Positions 7,732-15,971 of a DNA stretch of 64,000 bases are shown one piece after another. Below the pieces are notes generated by a model that saw nothing but the letters and a program-made list of their open reading frames with translations, was not told where the DNA came from and did not search any database. The position numbers were made by a program, and so were the translations under genes. This DNA comes from Sphingomonas_O antarctica (lineage in GTDB: Bacteria; Pseudomonadota; Alphaproteobacteria; Sphingomonadales; Sphingomonadaceae). The stretch lies in assembly GCF_965137005.1 (NCBI RefSeq), contig NZ_CBCRXM010000011.1:1-64000 (forward strand), read 5' to 3'. Numbering within the stretch: the first letter of the stretch is position 1; each line of letters starts with the position of its first letter.

Positions 7732-9018
7732 ATGACCGAAATCATCAGCATCCACGCGCGCACCATCGTCGACAGCCGCGGCAATCCCACGGTCGAAGCC
7801 GAAGTGCTGCTGGAAGATGGCAGTTTCGGTCGCGCGGCGGTGCCTTCGGGGGCCTCGACCGGCGCGCATGAAGCGGTCGAACTTCGCGATGGCGACAAGG
7901 GTAAGTGGCTCGGCAAGGGCGTGTCGAAAGCGGTCGAGGCGGTCAACACCGAGATATTCGAAACGCTGGTCGGCCTCGACGCCGAAGACCAGAGCGAACT
8001 CGACGCGGCGATGATCGCGCTCGACGGCACACCCAATAAGGGCCGCATCGGCGCCAATGCCATCCTCGGCGTCAGCCTCGCCATCGCCAAGGCGGCGGCC
8101 GATCATGCCGATCAGCCGCTGTACCGGTACGTCGGCGGAATGGGCTCGAACCTGCTTCCGGTGCCGATGATGAACATCGTCAACGGCGGCGCACATGCCG
8201 ACAACCCGATCGATTTCCAGGAATTCATGGTCATGCCCGTCGGCGCGGACACGTTGTTCGACGCCGTGCGCATGGGCAGCGAGATTTTCCACACGCTGCG
8301 CGGCGAATTGCTCGCGGCGGGACAGCCGACGGCGGTGGGCGACGAAGGCGGCTTCGCGCCCAACCTCAACGGCACCACCGCCGCGCTCGACTTCATCATG
8401 ACCTCGATCGAGAAGGCCGGCTACACGCCCGGCGACGACGTGGTCCTCGCGCTCGATCCCGCCGCGACCGAGTTTTTCAAGGACGGCCGCTACGAATTGA
8501 CCAGCGAAGGCAAGTCGCTGACGCCGCAGGAAATGGCGGCCTATTACGTCGATTTGTGCAACCGCTACCCGATCCTGTCGATCGAGGACGGCATGGCCGA
8601 GGACGATTTCGAAGGCTGGAAGGCGCTGACCGACCAGATCGGGCACAGGGTGCAACTGGTCGGGGACGATCTGTTCGTGACCAACCCGGAACGCCTGCGC
8701 GATGGGATCAAGCGCGGCCTCGCCAACTCGCTGCTGGTCAAGGTCAACCAGATCGGCACGCTCACCGAAACCCTCGACGCGGTCGAGACCGCGCACCGCG
8801 CGGGCTATTCGGCGGTCATGTCGCACCGCTCGGGCGAGACCGAGGACGCGACCATCGCCGACCTCGCCGTCGCCACCAAATGCGGGCAGATCAAGACCGG
8901 CAGCCTCGCCCGTTCGGACCGGCTGGCCAAGTATAATCAGCTGATCCGCATCGAAGAAGAACTCGGCGATGCCGCAAAATATGCCGGTCGCGACATTTTT
9001 CAGCGCTTTAGGGGTTGA
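7732..9018 (+). CDS. eno: enolase
   Basis: A 428-residue enolase that converts 2-phosphoglycerate to phosphoenolpyruvate in glycolysis; it is often also part of the RNA degradosome. The N-terminal 'IHARTIVDSRGNPTVEAEV' and the barrel signatures 'GDEGGFAPN', 'ALDPAATEF', 'LSIEDGMAEDD', 'LLVKVNQIGTLTE' and 'SHRSGETED' are intact, covering the Mg ligands (Asp, Glu, Asp) and the catalytic Lys. The ATG at 7732 is preceded by GGAG. Its upstream region (7595-7731) is shared with the divergent DUF883 operon, so both promoters should lie there. Confidence 0.98.
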   Translation: MTEIISIHARTIVDSRGNPTVEAEVLLEDGSFGRAAVPSGASTGAHEAVELRDGDKGKWLGKGVSKAVEAVNTEIFETLVGLDAEDQSELDAAMIALDGTPNKGRIGANAILGVSLAIAKAAADHADQPLYRYVGGMGSNLLPVPMMNIVNGGAHADNPIDFQEFMVMPVGADTLFDAVRMGSEIFHTLRGELLAAGQPTAVGDEGGFAPNLNGTTAALDFIMTSIEKAGYTPGDDVVLALDPAATEFFKDGRYELTSEGKSLTPQEMAAYYVDLCNRYPILSIEDGMAEDDFEGWKALTDQIGHRVQLVGDDLFVTNPERLRDGIKRGLANSLLVKVNQIGTLTETLDAVETAHRAGYSAVMSHRSGETEDATIADLAVATKCGQIKTGSLARSDRLAKYNQLIRIEEELGDAAKYAGRDIFQRFRG

Positions 9019-9053
9019 TTCGCAGACTCCATGCTGATTCATAGGGCGCCAGC

Positions 9054-9368
9054 ATGGCAACCAAACCGCGCAATCCCTGGATCAGCATTCGTGGCGGGCT
9101 CGCACCTGCCGCAGGGCTGCTGATCGTCGCGTTTTTCGGCGGCTATGCGATCTTCGGCGCCAATGGCATCATCGCCTGGACCGATTACGCCCGCCGTCTC
9201 AAGTCGCGCGAGATCGAACTGGCCTCGGTGCAAAAACAGCGCGCAGTGATCGCCAACCGCGTGAAGCTGCTCGACCCCAAGGCCGCCGATCCCGATCTGG
9301 TCGACGAACTCGCGCGCAAAAATCTGGGCGTCGCCGGTTCGGACGAAGTGATCGTTCCGCTCGACTGA
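9054..9368 (+). CDS. ftsB: septum formation initiator, FtsB/DivIC-like
   Basis: A 104-residue bitopic protein: short cytoplasmic N-terminus, one transmembrane helix ('GLLIVAFFGGYAIFGANGII'), then a periplasmic coiled coil ('RRLKSREIELASVQKQRAVI') and the conserved family end 'DELARKNLGVAGSDEVIV'. In the divisome FtsB links FtsL and FtsQ and activates septal cell-wall synthesis. The position between eno and the pyruvate dehydrogenase genes is common in alphaproteobacteria. Confidence 0.9.
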   Translation: MATKPRNPWISIRGGLAPAAGLLIVAFFGGYAIFGANGIIAWTDYARRLKSREIELASVQKQRAVIANRVKLLDPKAADPDLVDELARKNLGVAGSDEVIVPLD

Positions 9369-9391
9369 GGGTGCCGCGCGCACCACTGACC

Positions 9392-9475
9392 CGTCACCCT
9401 GACGCAGGTCAGGGTCCATTTGCCTTCTGGATCGATCGGAGAGCCAATGGACCCCGGATCAAGTCCGGGGTGACG
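9392..9475. repeat. intergenic two-hairpin REP-like repeat, copy 1
   Basis: Structure: GTCACCCTGACgcaGGTCAGGGTC, a short spacer, then GGACCCCGGATCAAGTCCGGGGTGAC; the outer ends GTCACCC/GGGGTGAC are also inverted. It occupies most of the 198-bp gap between ftsB and pdhA. Closely related copies are at 12068-12151 and 18761-18845. The CCCGGACTTGATCCGGG unit is a repeat I know as frequent in alphaproteobacteria. It may also end transcription behind ftsB. Confidence 0.8.
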
Positions 9476-9566
9476 AAAGCCGCTTTGGAACCCGCCGCGC
9501 TACCCCCGCCGTTGCGCGGACGTTACGGCAGGCTATAGCAATCGCTCATCCCCAGGAGCATTCGTC

Positions 9567-10604
9567 TTGGCCAAAGCCGCCGCTGCCCAGAAGATCACGA
9601 CCGACGACATCGCCCGCCCGCCCGAGCCGGTGCGCTACGCCGCCTCGAAGGACGAGATGATGTCCTTCTACCGCGAAATGCTCCTCATCCGCCGGTTCGA
9701 GGAACGCGCCGGCCAGCTTTACGGCCTCGGCCTGATCGGCGGCTTCTGCCACCTCTATATCGGCCAGGAAGCCGTCGCCGTCGGCCTGCAATCGGCGATG
9801 ACCGTCGGCAAGGATTCGGTGATCACCGGTTACCGCGACCATGGCCATATGCTCGCCTACGGCATCGATCCCAAGGTCATCATGGCCGAACTGACCGGGC
9901 GGCAGGCGGGCATTTCGCACGGCAAGGGCGGCTCGATGCACATGTTCAGCGTCGAACACGGCTTTTACGGCGGCCACGGCATCGTCGGCGCGCAGGTCTC
10001 GCTCGGCGCCGGCCTCGGCTTCAAGCACAAATATTCGAACGATGGCGGCGTGGCGCTCGCCTATTTCGGCGACGGCGCGGCGAACCAAGGCCAGGTTTAC
10101 GAATCGTTCAACATGGCCGAACTGTGGAAGCTGCCGGTGATCTTCGCGATCGAGAATAACGGCTATGCGATGGGCACCAGCGTCCAGCGCAGCGCGTCCG
10201 AACCCAATTTCCACAAGCGCGGCGAAAGCTTCCGCATCCCCGGCCTGAAAGTCGATGGAATGGATGTGCTGGCGGTACACGGCGCAGCCAAGGTCGCGAT
10301 CGAATGGGCCAAGGAAAACGGCCCGATCATCCTCGAACTTTCGACCTATCGCTATCGCGGCCACTCGATGTCCGACCCCGCCAAATATCGCACGCGCGAG
10401 GAAGTGCAGAACGTGCGCGAAAAATCCGACCCGATCGAACGCCTCGCCAAGGAATTGGAGGCCGCCGGTGTCTCCGAGGCCGAGCTGAAAGCGATCGACA
10501 AGGAAATCCGCACCATCGTCAGCGAAGCCGCCGACTTCGCCGAACAATCGCCCGAACCGTCGCTGAGCGAACTCTACACCGACGTTTTGGTGGGGGCGTA
10601 TTAA
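9567..10604 (+). CDS. pdhA: pyruvate dehydrogenase E1 component, alpha subunit
   Basis: A 345-residue E1-alpha. With E1-beta it decarboxylates pyruvate using thiamine diphosphate and transfers the acetyl group to the lipoyl arm of E2. Motifs: 'EERAGQLYGLGLIGGFCHLY', 'ITGYRDHGH', and the thiamine-diphosphate motif 'GDGAANQGQVYESFN' ending in 'AIENNGYAMGTS'. The phosphorylation-loop region 'YRYRGHSMSDP' is conserved. The start is TTG at 9567, supported by AGGAG 8 nt upstream and by the conserved family N-terminus. pdhB follows after a single base. Confidence 0.97.
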   Translation: MAKAAAAQKITTDDIARPPEPVRYAASKDEMMSFYREMLLIRRFEERAGQLYGLGLIGGFCHLYIGQEAVAVGLQSAMTVGKDSVITGYRDHGHMLAYGIDPKVIMAELTGRQAGISHGKGGSMHMFSVEHGFYGGHGIVGAQVSLGAGLGFKHKYSNDGGVALAYFGDGAANQGQVYESFNMAELWKLPVIFAIENNGYAMGTSVQRSASEPNFHKRGESFRIPGLKVDGMDVLAVHGAAKVAIEWAKENGPIILELSTYRYRGHSMSDPAKYRTREEVQNVREKSDPIERLAKELEAAGVSEAELKAIDKEIRTIVSEAADFAEQSPEPSLSELYTDVLVGAY

Positions 10605-10605
10605 G

Positions 10606-12051
10606 ATGGCGATCGAACTCAAGATGCCCGCGCTGTCCCCGACGATGGAAGAAGGCACGCTCGCCAAATGGCTGGTCAAGGCCGGTGACACGGTGAAGTC
10701 GGGCGATATCCTTGCCGAGATCGAGACCGACAAGGCGACGATGGAATTCGAAGCGGTCGACGAGGGGACGATCGCGCAAATTCTGGTGCCTGAGGGCTCG
10801 GATAACGTGAAGGTCGGGACTGTCATCGCGACGATGAATGGTGAGGGGGAGGCGGCAGTGCCCACCCCGGTTGCTTCGCAACCTGTCCCTCCCGCAAGCG
10901 GGAGTTACGCCCAGATTACGAGCGCTGAAAAGACGTCCACCCCGCAGGCGGGGGGGACAGGTCCGCAGGACCAGGGTGGGCAGAGCCCCGAAACCAAGAA
11001 AGTAGAAACCGGCGCCCGCCAACTCTTCGAAGCCGCCAAGCAGCAGGAAGCGCCCGAATACTCCGGCCCGACCAAAAAAGTCACTCTCCGCGAAGCTCTC
11101 CGCGACGCGATGGCCGAGGAAATGCGCACCGATGACCGCGTGTTCGTAATGGGCGAGGAGGTCGCGCAATATCAGGGCGCGTATAAGGTCACGCAGGGTC
11201 TGCTCGAGGAATTCGGCGCGCGCCGCGTCATCGACACGCCGATCACCGAATACGGCTTTGCCGGCATCGGCACCGGCGCGGCGATGGCCGGCCTCAGGCC
11301 CATCGTCGAATTCATGACGTTCAACTTCGCGATGCAGGCGATCGACCACATCATCAATTCGGCGGCCAAGACCAACTATATGTCGGGCGGGCAGATGCGC
11401 TGCCCGGTGGTGTTCCGCGGACCCAACGGCGCGGCCAGCCGCGTCGGCGCGCAGCACAGCCAGAATTATGCGCCATGGTATGCCAGCGTGCCGGGTCTGA
11501 TCGTGATTTCGCCATATGATGCCACCGACGCCAAGGGCTTGCTGAAAGCCGCAATCCGCTGCGAAGATCCGGTCGTGTTCCTCGAAAACGAGCTGCTTTA
11601 CGGTCGCAGCTTCGACGTGCCCGACACCGACGACTGGGTCCTCCCCATTGGCAAGGCGCGCATCGCCCGCGTCGGCTCGAGCGTAACCATCGTCAGCTAT
11701 TCGATCGGCGTCGGCCTCGCGCTCGAAGCCGCCGAACATCTGGCGGCAGAGGGCATCGACGCCGAAGTCATCGACCTCCGCACCATCCGACCGCTCGACA
11801 CCGCGACGGTGCTGGCCAGCCTTAAAAAGACCAACCGCATGGTCATCGTCGAGGAAGGCTGGCCGACCTGCTCGATCGCGTCGGAACTCGCGATGGTCGC
11901 CATGGAACAGGGTTTCGACGACCTCGACGCGCCCGTCCTGCGCGTGTGCAACGAGGACGTGCCGCTGCCTTATGCCGCCAATCTCGAAAAATTGGCCTTG
12001 GTCACCAGCGCGCGCGTGATCGAAGCGGTCAAGGCGGTGTGTTACCGGTAA
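10606..12051 (+). CDS. pdhB: pyruvate dehydrogenase E1 component, beta subunit with N-terminal lipoyl domain
   Basis: A 481-residue protein: a lipoyl domain at about residues 1-80 with the lipoylation motif 'EIETDKATMEFEA', a flexible linker, then the E1-beta catalytic domain from about residue 160 ('KVTLREALRDAMAEEM'). A lipoyl domain on E1-beta is typical of alphaproteobacteria. Within the linker, residues 86-125 are encoded by a 120-bp palindromic element (10861-10980) that keeps the frame. The transketolase C-terminal domain ends 'VTSARVIEAVKAVCYR'. The E2 and E3 genes are not in the window. Confidence 0.97.
   Translation: MAIELKMPALSPTMEEGTLAKWLVKAGDTVKSGDILAEIETDKATMEFEAVDEGTIAQILVPEGSDNVKVGTVIATMNGEGEAAVPTPVASQPVPPASGSYAQITSAEKTSTPQAGGTGPQDQGGQSPETKKVETGARQLFEAAKQQEAPEYSGPTKKVTLREALRDAMAEEMRTDDRVFVMGEEVAQYQGAYKVTQGLLEEFGARRVIDTPITEYGFAGIGTGAAMAGLRPIVEFMTFNFAMQAIDHIINSAAKTNYMSGGQMRCPVVFRGPNGAASRVGAQHSQNYAPWYASVPGLIVISPYDATDAKGLLKAAIRCEDPVVFLENELLYGRSFDVPDTDDWVLPIGKARIARVGSSVTIVSYSIGVGLALEAAEHLAAEGIDAEVIDLRTIRPLDTATVLASLKKTNRMVIVEEGWPTCSIASELAMVAMEQGFDDLDAPVLRVCNEDVPLPYAANLEKLALVTSARVIEAVKAVCYR
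10861..10980. repeat. 120-bp nested palindromic element in frame within pdhB
   Basis: Terminal inverted arms CCCACCC (10861-10867) and GGGTGGG (10974-10980) enclose hairpins GGTTGC/GCAACC (10869-10883), CTCCCGC/GCGGGAG (10889-10904), CCCCGC/GCGGGG (10940-10953) and GGTCC/GGACC (10960-10972); TGTCC (10884) also pairs with GGACA (10955). The length is 40 codons exactly and has no in-frame stop. It encodes a Pro/Gly/Ser/Gln-rich stretch between the lipoyl and catalytic domains, where extra residues should be tolerated. Confidence 0.85.
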
Positions 12052-12067
12052 CCTGCGCAACTCCACG

Positions 12068-12151
12068 CGTCATCCCGGACTTGATCCGGGGTCCATTTGT
12101 CCTCCATGCCGGACGGAGTGCCAATGGATCCTGACTTTCGTCAGGATGACG
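12068..12151. repeat. intergenic two-hairpin REP-like repeat, copy 2
   Basis: CGTCATCCCGGACTTGATCC and the matching GG side form the first hairpin, followed by GTCCATTTGTCC; the second hairpin is ATCCTGACtttcGTCAGGAT. Same architecture as the copies at 9392 and 18761, with outer GTCATCC/GGATGAC inverted. It fills the gap between pdhB and the M24 peptidase gene and may mark the end of the pdhAB transcript. Confidence 0.8.
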
Positions 12152-12175
12152 GTTGAGGATGCAGGGGAAGCTCAC

Positions 12176-13390
12176 ATGATCAACCGCCGCCACGCCATCA
12201 CATCCGGCCTGACCCTAGCGGCCCTCGCCGCGCTCCCCACCGCCGCCTTGGCTGACACCTTGCCGCCCGCCATCGGCCGCGACGAACGCCTCCGCCGCCT
12301 CGACAAGGCGCGCGGGTTGATGCGCCAGAACGGCATCGGCGTCGTGGTGATCGAGCCCGGTTCGAGCCTCGACTATTTCACCGGCGTGCAATGGTGGCGC
12401 AGCGAACGCATCACCGCTGCGCTGATTTTCGCGAGCGGCGATCCGGTGATCGTCACGCCGTTCTTCGAAAAGCCGTCGGTCAGCCAGACGCTCGGCATTC
12501 CCGCCAGCGTGCGGACGTGGAACGAGGACGAAAGCCCGATCGCGCTGATGGCCTCGATCATTCGCGAACGCCGTGCGGCGGGCGCGGTCGGCATCGAAGA
12601 AACGGTGCGCTTCTTCATCAACGACGGTCTGGGCAAGGCCTTGCCCGGCACCAAACTCGTCAGTGCCAACCCCGTCGTGCGCGGATGCCGCATGATCAAG
12701 AGCGCGTCCGAACTCGCGCTGATGCAGGCGGCGTCGGACATCACCATCGCGGCGATCGGCGCGACGATGACGCAGGTTCGCGTCGGCATGACCCCCGACG
12801 ATATCAACGCCATATTGACTCGCGAACATCAATCGCGCGGCGGCTCGGGTGGCGACGGCCTGGTCCTGCTCGGCGAAGCTGCGGCCTATCCGCACGGGTC
12901 GCACGCGCCGCAACACGTCGCCGAACGCGAAATCATCCTGATCGACGTCGGCTGCACCGTGCACGGCTATCAGTCGGATATCTCGCGCTCTTACGTTCTC
13001 GGCGGCCCGACCCCCGATCAGCAAAAGGTGTTCGACCAGGTCCGTCGCGGTCAACAGATTGCGATGACCACCGCGCGCGTCGGCGTGGCGGCGGGTGCGG
13101 TCGACGATGCTGTCCGACACCAGTACGAAGCGTGGGGCTATGGTCCCGGCTATGCGCTACCCGGCACCTCGCATCGCACCGGCCACGGCATCGGCATGGA
13201 CGGGCATGAGCCGGTCAATCTGGTGCATGGGGAGGCGACGAAGCTCGCCGCCGGCATGTGTTTCTCGAACGAGCCGGGCATTTATGTTCCCGGCAAATTC
13301 GGCATCCGCGTCGAGGATTGTTTCCACATCACCGCTGCCGGGCCGAAATGGTTCAGCATTCCGCAGGAAACACTCGCTTATTCCGGCTGA
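12176..13390 (+). CDS. exported M24 family metallopeptidase (Xaa-Pro aminopeptidase-like)
   Basis: A 404-residue protein. The N-terminus 'NRRHAITSGLTLAALAALP' with cleavage after 'ALA' looks like a twin-arginine signal peptide, so the folded metalloenzyme is probably sent to the periplasm. The creatinase/prolidase N-domain covers about residues 35-165 and the pita-bread catalytic domain the rest. All five M24 metal ligands are visible: Asp257, Asp268, His337 ('GHGIGMDGHE'), Glu366 ('SNEPGIY') and Glu380. ATG 12176 is preceded by AGGGGAAG and is preferred over the upstream in-frame start inside the repeat. Confidence 0.88.
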   Translation: MINRRHAITSGLTLAALAALPTAALADTLPPAIGRDERLRRLDKARGLMRQNGIGVVVIEPGSSLDYFTGVQWWRSERITAALIFASGDPVIVTPFFEKPSVSQTLGIPASVRTWNEDESPIALMASIIRERRAAGAVGIEETVRFFINDGLGKALPGTKLVSANPVVRGCRMIKSASELALMQAASDITIAAIGATMTQVRVGMTPDDINAILTREHQSRGGSGGDGLVLLGEAAAYPHGSHAPQHVAEREIILIDVGCTVHGYQSDISRSYVLGGPTPDQQKVFDQVRRGQQIAMTTARVGVAAGAVDDAVRHQYEAWGYGPGYALPGTSHRTGHGIGMDGHEPVNLVHGEATKLAAGMCFSNEPGIYVPGKFGIRVEDCFHITAAGPKWFSIPQETLAYSG

Positions 13391-13441
13391 ACGCGGCTTG
13401 GCGTGACGGCTGCGGCCCGATACAGAGGGCGGGGGCATTTA

Positions 13442-13463
13442 GTGTATTGCGTCGCTAATACAC
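13442..13463. promoter_or_regulatory. GTGTATT-N8-AATACAC palindrome upstream of the methyltransferase-like/tolC genes
   Basis: A 7-bp perfect inverted repeat in an AT-rich pocket 18 bp before the start codon at 13482. Its size and spacing are those of a dimeric repressor operator, for example of the TetR or MarR type. It would control the methyltransferase-like gene and tolC. No regulator gene for it lies nearby; the assignment is inference. Confidence 0.4.
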
Positions 13464-13481
13464 CTATGCGATGAGGGGCTC

Positions 13482-14051
13482 ATGAGCGCGAACTTAAAGA
13501 AGTTTGACGAAATGCGACTGGCCATGATCAACAGCCAGCTGCGTCCGAACAGCGTCGACGAACCGCGCCTGCTGCTGGCGCTCGATGCGGTGAAGCGCGA
13601 AGACTTCGTTCCTGAGGGCCGCCGCGCCACCGCTTATGCCGATGCGATGATTCCGCTGGGCGAAGGCCGTTTCATCAATTCGCCGTTGGTTACCGCTCGC
13701 CTGATCGCCGCGCTCAACCTGCGTGCGGGCGAACGCGTGCTGATCGCCGGCGACCATTCGGGCTACGCCGCCGCGGTGGTGAATCAACTTGCCGAGGCCG
13801 TGCCTGCCGATCACGCCAGTGGCGGAAACTATGACGCGCTCCTGATCGACGGGGCCGTTGCCGAAATTCCCGCCGCGCTCGTCAAGCAATTGCGCGACGG
13901 CGCGCGCGTCGCCGCCGGGATGCTCGACGGCCGCGTCACGCGGCTGGCGCAGGGGATCAAGCGCGCCGATGCCGTCCGCCTCGTCGCCTTCGGGGACGCC
14001 GATATTGCCATTCTGACCGACACGGTGCCTGTGCCGGTCTTCTCCTTCTGA
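13482..14051 (+). CDS. protein-L-isoaspartate O-methyltransferase-like protein, shortened
   Basis: A 189-residue relative of PIMT, which normally methylates isoaspartyl residues with S-adenosylmethionine. The N-terminal helix ('FDEMRLAMINSQLRPNSV'), 'EDFVPEGRRATAYAD' and the C-terminal part 'YDALLIDGAVAEIPAALVKQ' follow the family. The SAM-binding loop is degenerate ('VLIAGDHSGYAAAV' instead of a Gly-rich E-x-G-x-G-x-G loop). The acidic SAM-binding strand region that should follow is missing: the sequence jumps from 'NQLAEAVPADHASG' straight to the 'LLIDGAV' strand. It may therefore be inactive or have another role. A gene of this family just before tolC is a usual alphaproteobacterial arrangement. 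SD GAGGGG precedes the ATG. Confidence 0.75.
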   Translation: MSANLKKFDEMRLAMINSQLRPNSVDEPRLLLALDAVKREDFVPEGRRATAYADAMIPLGEGRFINSPLVTARLIAALNLRAGERVLIAGDHSGYAAAVVNQLAEAVPADHASGGNYDALLIDGAVAEIPAALVKQLRDGARVAAGMLDGRVTRLAQGIKRADAVRLVAFGDADIAILTDTVPVPVFSF

Positions 14052-14065
14052 TCGAGGTCATCACG

Positions 14066-15565
14066 GTGAAACGAGTTCTGACTGCCCTGTTGATCGCCAG
14101 CTGTGCCTGGCCCGCAAGTGCGACGACGCTGCAAGAAGCGCTGGCCGAGGCGTATAAGAGCAACCCGACGATCACCGGCGCGCGGGCGAACCAGCGTGCT
14201 AATGACGAAAACACGACGATCCAGCGCGCGCGCGGGCTGCCGCAGATCAACGCCACAGCCAACTACAACGAATACCTCATCCGGGCGACGGGCAACTTCC
14301 AGTCCTCGCCGGCGCGCGGGTTTTTCGCGGGCTTTACCGGCAGCATCCCGGTGTATCAGGGCGGTGCCGTCAGCAACGGGATCAAGGCGGCGGACGCGCG
14401 CATCGATGCCGGTCGCGATACCCTGCGCGACAATGAATCCACGCTCTTCGCCAACGTCGTCGCCGCGTACATGGACGTGATCCGCGACGAAGCGATCGTC
14501 GGTTTGAACCAGAAGCAGGTCGAAGTGCTGAACGTGAACCTGCGCGCCTCACGCGACCGGTTTCAGGTCGGCGATCTGACCCGCACCGACGTCGCGCAAT
14601 CCGAAGCTCGGCTGGCGCTGCAACGCGGTCAGCTGGAAAATGCCCAGGCGAATTTGATCACCAGTCGCGAAACCTTCATCCGCATCGTCGGTATCCCGCC
14701 GGTCGATCTGCAGGCGCCGCCGCAATTGCCCGGCCTGCCCGCCGATCCGCAAGGCGCGGTGACGACCGCGCTGCAGAACAATCCCGGCCTGCGCGCGGCG
14801 CAGAAAACGCGTGACGCCACGCGTTACGATACCGGCGTGGCGCGTGCGTCGCGGCTGCCGAAACTGTCGATCACCGGCCAGGATGGCTATTCGAATTATC
14901 TCGGCACGATCCCGACCGTGCAGGGTTTTTCGCAGTCGCAATCGACCAACACCGCGCAAGCCGGCGTCGCTCTCACCGTGCCGTTGTTCCAGGGCGGTGC
15001 GCCCGCCGCACAGGTCCGACAGGCGCAGGCGCGCGAGGGCGTGGCCCTCGAAAACGTTACCGCGACCGAGCGCAATGTCGTCGCACAAACGCGATCGGCT
15101 TACGCCGCATATGAGGCGTCAAACGCTCTCATCGTTTCCAGCCAGGCGGCGGTCGACGCCAACGCGCTCAGCCTGGAAGGCGTTCGCGCCGAAAACAGCG
15201 TCGGCAACCGCACGATCCTCGACATCCTCAATGCCGAGCAGGAATTGCTCAACAGCCAGGTCAATCTGGTGTCGGCGCGCCGCAATTCGTACGTCGCGGG
15301 CTTCTCGCTGCTCGCCGCGATGGGCCAGGCCGAAGCACGCGACCTCGGGCTCGACGCGGGCACACTTTACGACCCGGTTGTGAATTACAAGCGTGTGAAG
15401 GGCCGCATCTTCGATTACGACAGCGATCCGCGCCCTGAGCCGGTCGCGACGCGCACCGTGGATACGCCCGCGCAGACCTCGGTCATCACCGGTGAACCGG
15501 CCGTCGCGCCGCTGAAGAGCGGGCAACCCGATCCGACGCAGCCCGCCGTCGCTCAGCCGAAATAG
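14066..15565 (+). CDS. tolC: TolC family outer-membrane efflux channel
   Basis: A 499-residue outer-membrane exit duct for type I secretion and RND/ABC efflux. The signal peptide 'VLTALLIASCAWPASA' is followed by the family opening 'TTLQEALAEAYKSNPTITGA'. Two repeats of the coiled-coil/beta hairpin architecture are visible, with 'RFQVGDLTRTDVAQSEARLA' in the first and 'SVGNRTILDILNAEQELLN' in the second. The C-terminal 70 residues are a Pro/Ala/Thr-rich tail. The start is GTG at 14066 with GAGG upstream. It lies 14 bp after the methyltransferase-like gene and one base before the popZ-like gene. Confidence 0.95.
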   Translation: MKRVLTALLIASCAWPASATTLQEALAEAYKSNPTITGARANQRANDENTTIQRARGLPQINATANYNEYLIRATGNFQSSPARGFFAGFTGSIPVYQGGAVSNGIKAADARIDAGRDTLRDNESTLFANVVAAYMDVIRDEAIVGLNQKQVEVLNVNLRASRDRFQVGDLTRTDVAQSEARLALQRGQLENAQANLITSRETFIRIVGIPPVDLQAPPQLPGLPADPQGAVTTALQNNPGLRAAQKTRDATRYDTGVARASRLPKLSITGQDGYSNYLGTIPTVQGFSQSQSTNTAQAGVALTVPLFQGGAPAAQVRQAQAREGVALENVTATERNVVAQTRSAYAAYEASNALIVSSQAAVDANALSLEGVRAENSVGNRTILDILNAEQELLNSQVNLVSARRNSYVAGFSLLAAMGQAEARDLGLDAGTLYDPVVNYKRVKGRIFDYDSDPRPEPVATRTVDTPAQTSVITGEPAVAPLKSGQPDPTQPAVAQPK

Positions 15566-15566
15566 C

Positions 15567-15938
15567 ATGACCACCGGCGACGACGCGCCGTCGATGGATG
15601 CGATCCTCGCCTCGATCAAACGCATCATCGCCGAAGAGGTCGAGACCGTCCCGACGCAGCCGTTGCGCCGCGTTGGCACGCCCCCCGCCGACATTCTCGA
15701 TTTGACCGAGGAGGCCGAACCGCTGGTTTCGCCCATCGCCGCAGAATCCAGTCGCGCGCGGCTCGACGCCTTGTCGGCGATGGTCGTCACGGCAAATCCG
15801 CACGGGTCCGACACGCTCGAAGGACTGATTCGCGACATGCTGCGCCCGATGCTCGCCGAATGGCTCGACGCCAAACTCCCCGCGATGGTCGAGCGATTGG
15901 TGGCGGTCGAGATCGAACGGATTACCGCGCGCAACTAG
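15567..15938 (+). CDS. PopZ/DUF2497 family polar organizing protein
   Basis: A 123-residue protein. The N-terminal helix 'SMDAILASIKRIIAEEV' and C-terminal helices 'GLIRDMLRPMLAEWLDAKLP' and 'VERLVAVEIERI' are the two conserved PopZ parts; the acidic/Pro linker between them is short. In Caulobacter PopZ forms a polar hydrogel that holds ParB-parS. A DUF2497 gene directly before valS is a conserved alphaproteobacterial order. The shorter linker than Caulobacter PopZ is normal for this family. Confidence 0.85.
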   Translation: MTTGDDAPSMDAILASIKRIIAEEVETVPTQPLRRVGTPPADILDLTEEAEPLVSPIAAESSRARLDALSAMVVTANPHGSDTLEGLIRDMLRPMLAEWLDAKLPAMVERLVAVEIERITARN

Positions 15939-15971
15939 CCCTGTGACGCGCGTCCCGTTAAGCGGGCGTCG

